From NCBI RefSeq assembly GCF_014236655.1, contig NZ_JACMYG010000004.1, positions 248,001 to 312,000 of the forward strand: DNA of 64,000 nt, read 5' to 3'. This document shows, piece by piece, positions 18,296-23,966 of the stretch. The position numbers and the translations under genes were made by a program. The DNA is from Pseudomonas kielensis (GTDB taxonomy: Bacteria; Pseudomonadota; Gammaproteobacteria; Pseudomonadales; Pseudomonadaceae). Below the pieces are notes generated by a model. That model did no database searches, was not told the DNA's origin, and saw nothing but the letters and a program-made list of their open reading frames with translations. Position 1 is the stretch's first letter. Each line of letters starts with the position of its first letter.

Positions 18296-19090
18296 TCACT
18301 TGAGCAGTGTTCTGAGGGTCGGGAGATCGATTCTTGGAATGAGCTTGTCGGGAATCCGTGGGCTGCTGGAGAGGTTATACACGGCGAAGTCATCGCCCAT
18401 GACTTTGCTGGACATCAACTTCAGCGATGGAAGAATCCGCGTGTGGTAGTGCTTGTCGAGCCCGCAAGGGGAGAGCACTGAACCTGTGGTTTCATAAAAT
18501 CGCCCGGTGGACTGATTCAGATCGACCCCCACCAGGAACACTTTGTTGAAGCCCAAGTGGTGGGCCAGCTGCAATGCCAGATAGGCCACCGTGCGGGCAT
18601 CATAAAAGCCATCGCTGAGGTTCTTGCTGAAGCCGATGCTCTTGGTCCGTTGCCCGATGAGCGCACGGCTTTGCACCAGATTCTTGTTGCGCCGCAAGAA
18701 ATAGTCGAGCCAGGTTTGTTTCGGGGCACGTTTGAGCGTGAACAGTGTGCCTGCCGGGCGCACATTCGTGCGCCGCGCATACTCTGCCCACAAGGCCACC
18801 CGTTGGCTGATTTTCATCGCGTGGGCAAAAAACTCGGGTTGCTGGAGCGGAAAGCTCATGTCGGTGCACACATAGAAGTGCGGCCGGATGGCCGTCTTGC
18901 TGAACAGCGAGATCGCGCCATTCATGGTGATCATCGGGACGTGGGCGAACTCTTCAATCGGAAAGTCCTTGGCCGAACTGCCCGAGGCAATAATGAACAC
19001 CGCGCCGCTCTCGGTGTGGCGACACTCTTCGAAATCACGCACATGACTCAACTTCGAGTCTACTGCTGGATGTGCCTGAACTACTTCCAT
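18296..19090 (-). CDS. hypothetical protein, DUF115/MptE- or GT42-like
   Basis: A 264-residue soluble protein that I cannot name firmly. The early segment AVFIIASGSSAKDFPIEEFA, then PMITMNGAISLF and HFYVCTDMSF, follows the 'name-and-place' pattern (small-residue loop, then an N or NG, then a D after a strand) shared by DUF115/MptE-like proteins and Campylobacter-type sialyltransferases (GT42). Later GFNKVFLVGVDLNQS resembles their active-site strand. A role in surface glycan or lipopolysaccharide modification is possible. It stands alone between the Lrp gene and the hipBA locus, with no glycan genes nearby. Confidence 0.6.
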   Translation of the reverse strand: MEVVQAHPAVDSKLSHVRDFEECRHTESGAVFIIASGSSAKDFPIEEFAHVPMITMNGAISLFSKTAIRPHFYVCTDMSFPLQQPEFFAHAMKISQRVALWAEYARRTNVRPAGTLFTLKRAPKQTWLDYFLRRNKNLVQSRALIGQRTKSIGFSKNLSDGFYDARTVAYLALQLAHHLGFNKVFLVGVDLNQSTGRFYETTGSVLSPCGLDKHYHTRILPSLKLMSSKVMGDDFAVYNLSSSPRIPDKLIPRIDLPTLRTLLK

Positions 19091-19435
19091 GTCCGATGTC
19101 CGCTAGGTATGCCATTGACTGTATTGATGTTTTTTTTATTGGCCCTGAAACAGGATCATTCGCGGCTGCTTCAAGCACGGAATGACACCCACAACTCTCA
19201 GGCTCGCCAGGCAGGCAAGGGTTGAATCTAGCAAATGCGACGTGATGTGACCAACCCCTAAACGCACGAATGGGCAAGCGGTCGCAAATAGGAGGAAAAG
19301 GTGCTGCAGGGAGCGAATGACGGGGAATATTGAGGTGATGAGCAGCTTCCTGCGTTGCGTTGGTCTGCCTCTCTTTGATTTATTCAAAGGTTAGGTATAC
19401 GTTACATTTATTCAAAATTGTCGCGTATACAGAAC
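19091..19435. other. intergenic region, AT-richer, before hipB
   Basis: About 345 bp without a convincing gene. It separates the divergent DUF115-like gene and hipB. The only structure I see is the hipB promoter/operator at the right end (TTGATT at 19375-19380 as a possible -35, then the GTATACG/CGTATAC repeat). Confidence 0.6.
19395..19430. promoter_or_regulatory. putative HipB operator upstream of hipBA
   Basis: Inverted copies GTATACG (19395-19401) and CGTATAC (19424-19430), each nearly a palindrome itself, 22 bp apart and ending 5 bp before the hipB ATG. The position over the promoter fits autorepression by the antitoxin, which is the rule for hipBA operons. The binding is inferred, not shown. 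Confidence 0.55.
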
Positions 19436-19687
19436 ATGGATTATTCCCTTATCACCGCTCGTCTCGGCGAGCAACTCCGCCAACGCCGCCTGAATCGCGG
19501 GCTGACCCAAGCCCGCCTGGCGGCCCTGGCGGGCATCACTCGACAAAAGGTTATCGCCATCGAAAAGGGTGATCTGTCGGTGGGCATGGTCGCGTATGCA
19601 CGAGTCCTGGGGGCTCTGGATGGTGAGTTCGCTATAGTTCCGGCCGCCATGCCGACGCTTGATGAAATCCAGGGAGTGTTCGACTGA
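19436..19687 (+). CDS. hipB: HipB-like antitoxin, XRE helix-turn-helix
   Basis: An 83-residue DNA-binding protein. A Cro/CI-type helix-turn-helix occupies about residues 8-62 (LGEQLRQRRLNRGLTQ, LAALAGITRQKVIAIEKG). The short C-terminal tail (ALDGEFAIVPAAMPTLDEI) is typical of antitoxins that pair with HipA. The ATG at 19436 has no clear ribosome site; a TTG 18 bp upstream would add six residues. The stop overlaps the hipA start (TGATG), so the pair is translationally coupled. Confidence 0.87.
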   Translation: MDYSLITARLGEQLRQRRLNRGLTQARLAALAGITRQKVIAIEKGDLSVGMVAYARVLGALDGEFAIVPAAMPTLDEIQGVFD

Positions 19688-20883
19688 TGAGCAATGTATT
19701 GCGGGTTACGACACCTGAAGGTAGTAGCGGGAAGATCCTGGGCAGTGGTGGGGACTATTTGTTTCGGTATCACGAAGATGCCAAGGCGCAGACGGCGATC
19801 AGTTTGCTAATGCCTGTGCGCCTGGATGAATACCGCCACCGTGAACTCCACCCGATCTTCCAGATGAACCTGCCGGAAGGTTACGTCCTGGAGCAGTTGC
19901 GCAATCGCTTGGCCAAGGTAGCGAATGTCGACCCCATGTTGTTATTGGCGCTAACTGGCAGCAGTTCGCCCATCGGGCGGATAGCGGTGAGTTCAGCGCA
20001 AGTCGATGCGCTCTTGCTGCGTCAGCAGTTCCCTGGCGAAAAGCTGGAAGAGATCCTTGCTTGGGACGGTGCAGAGGACATTTTTGCCGATCTGGTCGAT
20101 CGCTATATTCTGCGTGCAGGGATTTCGGGAGTGCAGCCCAAAGTACTAGTACCAGAACATCAGGAATGCGCACCTCAACGATTCACCTCGAAAACGTCAG
20201 ACCTCATTATCAAGAGCGGGCGCAACGAGTTTCCGGGACTGGCGATTAACGAATTCCTTTGTATGTCGGTAGCCAGGGATGCCGGGATTATGGTGCCGGA
20301 GTTCTACCTTTCCGATAACGCCAAACTGTTCGTCATGCGGCGTTTTGACCGCGACGAGCAGCTCAACCCGATCGGTTTCGAGGACATGGCTGCATTGATG
20401 GGGCTCGCCGCGGAACAGAAGTACAGCAAGAGTTACTCGGCTATCGCCAAGGCTGTCCGGTTGTACTGCCCTCCTGAGCACGTACAGGGCTCATTGGCCC
20501 ACCTGTTTTCCATGGTGACGTTGAGCTGCATAGTGGGTAACGGCGACGCACATCTAAAGAACTTCGGACTGCTCTATTCCGACCCTACCCAGCGCGATGC
20601 GCGGCTAGCACCGGCCTACGATATCGTTAACACCACAGCCTACCTTCCAAACGATGTATTGGCACTTGATCTTATCGGCAACAAATCGTTGTTCGCCTCG
20701 CGACAGGGATTGCTGGACTTCGCATTGATGTGTGATGTCGCAGAGCCTGAAGAGGTTATTCGCAAGCAACTGCAAGCGTTGGAGCAGGTGCTGGCGCGTT
20801 TCCCTGAACTCTGTGAGCAGGCGCCGGATGTGGCTGCAGCAATCAGGCAGTGTGCTGCGCCGTTTATGAGTTCTTTTGGTTAG
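19687..20883 (+). CDS. hipA: HipA-family serine/threonine kinase toxin
   Basis: A 398-residue HipA-type toxin. An N-terminal Couple_hipA domain spans about residues 1-105, followed by the HipA kinase domain with a glycine-rich SGVQPKVLV segment. The catalytic loop VGNGDAHLKNF and the metal-binding APAYDIVNT motif are intact, so the kinase should be active. The E. coli HipA phosphorylates glutamyl-tRNA synthetase and causes persistence; the target here is unknown. It lies directly left of the tRNA-bounded island and shares its lower-GC look. The gene is followed by a strong hairpin. Confidence 0.9.
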   Translation: MSNVLRVTTPEGSSGKILGSGGDYLFRYHEDAKAQTAISLLMPVRLDEYRHRELHPIFQMNLPEGYVLEQLRNRLAKVANVDPMLLLALTGSSSPIGRIAVSSAQVDALLLRQQFPGEKLEEILAWDGAEDIFADLVDRYILRAGISGVQPKVLVPEHQECAPQRFTSKTSDLIIKSGRNEFPGLAINEFLCMSVARDAGIMVPEFYLSDNAKLFVMRRFDRDEQLNPIGFEDMAALMGLAAEQKYSKSYSAIAKAVRLYCPPEHVQGSLAHLFSMVTLSCIVGNGDAHLKNFGLLYSDPTQRDARLAPAYDIVNTTAYLPNDVLALDLIGNKSLFASRQGLLDFALMCDVAEPEEVIRKQLQALEQVLARFPELCEQAPDVAAAIRQCAAPFMSSFG

Positions 20884-20924
20884 CGTGATTAGAGGTGAGC
20901 CAGCGCGCGTCGACTAGAAACACA

Positions 20925-20947
20925 AAAGCCGCGCAATGCGCGGCTTT
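20925..20947. terminator. bidirectional hairpin terminator after hipA
   Basis: AAAGCCGCGC-AAT-GCGCGGCTTT, a 10-bp stem with A and T runs on both sides. It ends hipA on the plus strand. The same 23-bp sequence recurs at 23842-23864 beside the intact tRNA, so it was duplicated with the att region. Confidence 0.85.
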
Positions 20948-20952
20948 TTGTT

Positions 20953-21000
20953 TGGTGGGCCCACACGGACTTGAACCGTGGACCAAAGGATTATGAGTCC
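20953..21000. repeat. att direct repeat, left copy (tRNA 3' fragment)
   Basis: A 48-bp sequence identical to 23870-23917, the 3' part of the tRNA-Ile(CAU) gene from the anticodon stem to CCA. Here it is only a fragment and the rest of the tRNA is missing. This is the signature of site-specific insertion into a tRNA 3' end. Confidence 0.93.
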
Positions 21001-21295
21001 GAAAAATGGCCTGTTTAGCAGGGCGTAACAGAGCAACTCCCTTATTTCATTAGACATATAGCTACATGTGCTGCGTATGTTGCTATCAAGTGTGGACATT
21101 TTTCAGGTGTTGGGCCAGTGGGCTGTCGAGAAAGGAGGATTCTGCGATACCCAAGCGACTGCTTAGAATCCGAGACTAGCGTCCACTGCTTGATTTTTGC
21201 TAATTTTTCTCTCTTCTGCTCTGCGTAGCATCGGCCAAAATCTGATGTACATTCCATCCGACTTGTGAATCGAACCCTATTTGAGCAAATTGAAT

Positions 21296-21835
21296 ATGCA
21301 TGTTTACGAAATTGAAACTGATAGATTACGTCTCCGACAATGGAGAGATTCTGACTTGCCTGTCTTTGCGATGATGAACGCAGATGCAGAAACCATGCGT
21401 TATTTTCCTTCCACTTTCACCGTTGAACAAAGTAACTCAATGGCGAAACGCTGCCGTGAACTCATTGAAATGAGAGGCTGGGGATTCTGGGCTGCGGAGG
21501 AAAAAACTACAGAAACGTTTGTCGGCTTCATCGGCCTGCATGTGCCTTCGCTTGAGTTTCCATGTTCTCCCTGCGTGGAAATTGGTTGGCGGCTAGTAAA
21601 GACAGCTTGGGGGAAAGGCTTGGCTACAGAGGGTGCAACTGCGGTGCTTTCCTTTGCATTCGAAAAGCTGGCCTTAACCGAAGTGGTTTCTTTTACAGCA
21701 CTAACTAACAACCGCTCTGAGCGGGTTATGAAGAGGCTTGGAATGCAACGTGACGAATTCACGTTTGAAAATCCATCCATCCCTTTAGGGCATCCTTTGC
21801 GAGAACATGTACTTTATCGAGCATTTCCTAGATGA
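21296..21835 (+). CDS. GNAT-family N-acetyltransferase (RimJ/RimL-like)
   Basis: A 179-residue acetyltransferase. The start MHVYEIETDRLRLRQWRDSD is typical of RimJ/RimL-like proteins that acetylate protein N-termini, antibiotics or small amines. The acetyl-CoA-binding region is WRLVKTAWGKGLATEGATAV, with the usual Q/RxxGxG/A pattern in a somewhat altered form. A TTG 15 bp upstream is in frame but neither start has a strong ribosome site. It is the first gene of the tRNA-bounded island and has lower GC and less biased codon use than the core genes. The substrate is unknown. Confidence 0.85.
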   Translation: MHVYEIETDRLRLRQWRDSDLPVFAMMNADAETMRYFPSTFTVEQSNSMAKRCRELIEMRGWGFWAAEEKTTETFVGFIGLHVPSLEFPCSPCVEIGWRLVKTAWGKGLATEGATAVLSFAFEKLALTEVVSFTALTNNRSERVMKRLGMQRDEFTFENPSIPLGHPLREHVLYRAFPR

Positions 21836-22337
21836 ATGAAGCGATGCATCTGTAATGATGGTTTTTTTTGTAAAAAATGAAGCGTAAAGATTCGCCGGTA
21901 AGCTGCTTGAGATACGCATTCTGTAAGGTCTACAGCTGCCGGGGACTGCGAGCCAGGGGTGCAAGGACAGCGTCTCTAAATTGAGCTGTGCAGATTTTGA
22001 AAGTTCAACAAACCCCGTGTTTTCCGATTTTCTACCGCTCTAAACCGGGGCTCTCTCTTTTTTCCTATCAGCGCTTCCAAGTGTCGAATGTGAAGCTGCG
22101 TACCAATTCCTTTCCAAGCGCTTCACAAAACGAAAAACGCCAACCACTGCCTAACCCCGCAGCCCGCTTGGGCTCGCCGGGTCTTTTCATCCCCTAAATC
22201 TTTTCGCGAATTTTTGACACGGGGCCCGCCGGCGGGAGGGGGAAAAGTGCGTTCCTCGCCTGCGCTTTCTTTGCGCATGAGTTTTTCCAAAAGGGCCGCG
22301 ATAGGCGCGCCTGCCACCCCCCTCACGAGGATGAACG
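21836..22337. other. non-coding stretch inside the island
   Basis: About 500 bp with no convincing gene on either strand. It contains a CCCGCCGGCGGG palindrome at 22225-22236 and the ribosome site (GAGG) of the next small gene. It may be a leader or regulatory region, or the scar of a deleted gene. Confidence 0.5.
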
Positions 22338-22502
22338 ATGAACCACAACCACAAGACGCGGATCAAGCCGATGGCAGATGAGATCGCCGCCCTGGACAAG
22401 CTCCTAAGCAAGAAGCCCACCTACGGCTTCGCGCCGTTCCTAATAGGTGCCATATGTGCCGGTGTGGTGTTCATGGCTTACAGCTACATCTCGCACCTGT
22501 AA
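22338..22502 (+). CDS. small single-span membrane protein
   Basis: A 54-residue protein with a basic N-terminus (MNHNHKTRIKPMADE), a short amphipathic stretch and one predicted membrane segment at about residues 31-50 (FAPFLIGAICAGVVFMAY). A GAGG ribosome site lies 8 nt before the ATG. Small proteins of this kind are common in Pseudomonas prophages and islands; I do not recognise a function. The next gene follows after a short hairpin. Confidence 0.65.
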   Translation: MNHNHKTRIKPMADEIAALDKLLSKKPTYGFAPFLIGAICAGVVFMAYSYISHL

Positions 22503-22520
22503 CCGACCCTTTCCAGTTTT

Positions 22521-22538
22521 GCCCCATTGTGTTGGGGC
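22521..22538 (+). terminator. small hairpin between the two island genes
   Basis: GCCCCA-TTGTGT-TGGGGC, then TTTC. A weak terminator or processing site just before the XRE-like gene. Confidence 0.45.
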
Positions 22539-22551
22539 TTTCGGACTTTCA

Positions 22552-22884
22552 ATGAAACGAATTCAGCACCACGGACCGCCCACAGCGGAAGATTTGGCGC
22601 GCCTGAAAATCGAACTGGGGTTCACCAGTCCTCAGATGGCGGGTCTGGCCGGGTTGGCGAAGGGGTCGCAGTGGCGCAAGTACACGGGCCGCACTGAGGA
22701 CCGCGTGATGGGCATGCACATGCACTTCTACATGGCGGCCCTGCTGACGCTGAGTGAGGATGAATTGTCCCGTGTCGTCGCCACCATGCGCGCGCATGGG
22801 GCCGACATTGAGCTAGGGCCACTACCGGCCGGTCCGTCGGCTTTGGCTGAAGCGCAAGCTACTGCAACATTGCACTCCACTTAA
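22552..22884 (+). CDS. XRE-like DNA-binding protein of island/prophage type
   Basis: A 110-residue protein. Residues about 12-55 (AEDLARLKIELGFTSPQMAG, then SQWRKYTG) look like a helix-turn-helix in which SPQMAGLAGLAKGSQWRKY is the recognition unit. The same arrangement occurs in small XRE-annotated proteins of Pseudomonas integrative elements. It could regulate the element or be a leftover of its control region. The start follows a hairpin and has no clear ribosome site. Confidence 0.62.
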   Translation: MKRIQHHGPPTAEDLARLKIELGFTSPQMAGLAGLAKGSQWRKYTGRTEDRVMGMHMHFYMAALLTLSEDELSRVVATMRAHGADIELGPLPAGPSALAEAQATATLHST

Positions 22885-22939
22885 CCAGCCGGTTGCGTTC
22901 TCGCGGTCTCTAAGCGCTGCTGGAATTCAGCTCCAGCGG

Positions 22940-23345
22940 TTAGCTCCATCCGGCGGCCATCTCCAGCATCTTGTCGAGTTCGTGTTGGGACAGGGGTTGG
23001 CTGGTGTGGATCTCGACCTTGCCAATCTGTGTGCCCTTTGGCGTTGCCCCAGCCCACTTCAGCGGCGTTTCCGACCAGGCGCCTGACGCCCATTCTTTTG
23101 GCCAGCGCGGTGAGCATGCGTTTCTTCTGCCCTTGCTTGCGAAACTTGCGAGGCTGGAAAGGGCTGTCGTGCAGGTCGCGTTGCCGGATACCTTCTGTCA
23201 GGGCGTGGGTCAGATATCGGACAGCTCATTGATGGGGTCGGTGTTGCAACCGTATCGGTCGAGGCGACTTGTGATGCAAGGGTGGTCAGCAGTGACCATT
23301 TGGAGCTTGAACAGCAGATCATTGAACGCCTTAATCGTGGCGAAT
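22940..23345 (-). pseudogene. decayed phage-like coding sequence
   Basis: On the minus strand two coding-like pieces abut. The first ends with LDRYGCNTDPINELSDI and a TGA at 23210-23212. The second starts in an overlapping frame with LTHALTEGIRQRDLHDSPFQ, continues PRKFRKQGQKKRMLTALAKR, and needs a frameshift near 23050 to read GKVEIHTSQPLSQHELDKML and stop at 22940. The PFxPRK..KKRML pattern resembles phage virion-morphogenesis (tail-completion) proteins. No intact start is present. The family call is tentative. Confidence 0.35.
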
Positions 23346-23770
23346 CCCCTGGCGCTCTACCCAAGGATCAAAGTCAGTATCTGGCTTTAGTGCTGATGCT
23401 GATCATCAGCTTTATGGGTAAGTACATAGAGTTTCAGAGCGCTGCTAGGCAGGAGCTGTGCTTCTTTCGGCCAAAAATTGCACCGATGTTGACGGCAAAC
23501 CAGGCAGGCAAAGCCGTTCGGAATTTCCTGTGCGAGAAGGATGTGCCTGCGGAATTGCTGCAGGGCTATCGTCTAGTGAACGGCGATGATGTTCGGTTAC
23601 GCGAGGGCCCAGGAATGAAGCACAGGATCATCTCGGTTAGTATTCCAGACCGGTCGGTGCTTGAAGTTCTGGACAGCGGAAACCGTGATTGGCTGCATGT
23701 TTCCGTGGTTGGTGAAGACGGTGTGGAAGGTTGGATCTCACGGAAGTACACCCACCGCTTGATTCGATAA
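23282..23770 (+). CDS. bacterial SH3-domain protein of unknown function
   Basis: A 162-residue protein. The C-terminal about 65 residues form a bacterial SH3 (SH3b) domain: GDDVRLREGPGMKHRIISVS, then VLEVLDSGNRDWLHVSVVGE and WISRKYTHRL. The N-terminal half has an acidic/amphipathic helix and a hydrophobic stretch (LALVLMLIISFMGKYIEF) that could anchor it in the membrane, placing the SH3b domain outside or at the wall. The GTG start is doubtful and overlaps the phage-like remnant, so the N-terminus may be a fusion or truncated. It occupies the place where an integrase would be expected, next to the tRNA. Confidence 0.65.
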   Translation: MVSSDHLELEQQIIERLNRGESPGALPKDQSQYLALVLMLIISFMGKYIEFQSAARQELCFFRPKIAPMLTANQAGKAVRNFLCEKDVPAELLQGYRLVNGDDVRLREGPGMKHRIISVSIPDRSVLEVLDSGNRDWLHVSVVGEDGVEGWISRKYTHRLIR

Positions 23771-23841
23771 CTGTTCTGGTGTGGACGTTTTGTGGACTTT
23801 TTCGTTTGTGAAATGTCCAGTTTCGACCCATCAGAAACACG

Positions 23842-23864
23842 AAAGCCGCGCAATGCGCGGCTTT
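23842..23864 (-). terminator. hairpin terminator after tRNA-Ile(CAU)
   Basis: The same AAAGCCGCGC-AAT-GCGCGGCTTT hairpin as after hipA, here 5 bp downstream of the tRNA 3' end on the minus strand. It is probably brought by the element to replace the native tRNA terminator. Confidence 0.82.
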
Positions 23865-23869
23865 GAGTA

Positions 23870-23917
23870 TGGTGGGCCCACACGGACTTGAACCGTGGAC
23901 CAAAGGATTATGAGTCC
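23870..23917. repeat. att direct repeat, right copy (inside tRNA)
   Basis: A 48-bp sequence identical to 20953-21000. Here it is the 3' part of the complete tRNA. Confidence 0.93.
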
Positions 23918-23946
23918 TCTGCTCTAACCAACTGAGCTATAGGCCC
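23870..23946 (-). tRNA. tRNA-Ile(CAU), lysidine type (tRNA-Ile2)
   Basis: A 77-nt cloverleaf including CCA. The acceptor stem is GGGCCTA with TGGGCCC and discriminator A. The D arm starts AGCTCAGTTGG, the anticodon loop is CTCATAA with anticodon CAT, and the T arm is CACGG-TTCAAGT-CCGTG. The stem sequences resemble E. coli ileX/ileY rather than initiator or elongator tRNA-Met, so the C34 would be changed to lysidine by TilS to read AUA. Automatic tools may label it tRNA-Met. Its 5' end is 15 bp past the rmcA stop codon. Confidence 0.93.
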
Positions 23947-23960
23947 TCAGTAGGTCGCGG

Positions 23961-23966
23961 ATTATA
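23961..23966 (-). promoter_or_regulatory. -10 element of the tRNA promoter inside rmcA stop
   Basis: A perfect TATAAT on the minus strand, 14 bp before the tRNA 5' end. Its TAA is the stop codon of rmcA. No good -35 box lies 16-18 bp upstream. Confidence 0.5.

Larger units (their letters stand above)
20953..23917. mobile_element. tRNA-Ile(CAU)-inserted mini-island (remnant)
   Basis: About 2.9 kb bounded by the 48-bp direct repeat. The intact tRNA at the right end and a 3' fragment at the left are as left by a tyrosine-recombinase element. Contents: GNAT acetyltransferase, 54-residue membrane protein, XRE-like protein, decayed phage-like sequence on the minus strand, and an SH3-domain protein. 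No integrase, replication or transfer gene remains visible, so the element is probably immobile on its own. The sequence is less GC-rich than the flanks in several stretches. Confidence 0.82.

Noticed and set aside
20953..21000. Second functional tRNA gene
   Set aside because: Only the 3' part is present; the acceptor 5' strand and D arm are missing, so it is an att remnant.
21988..22197. 69-codon frame inside the island gap
   Set aside because: No ribosome site, odd composition and no similarity I recognise; listed only as a non-coding stretch.
18296..23946. CRISPR array or defence operon in the accessory region
   Set aside because: I looked for regularly spaced repeats and nuclease/helicase/reverse-transcriptase motifs and saw none; the only repeat is the tRNA duplication.
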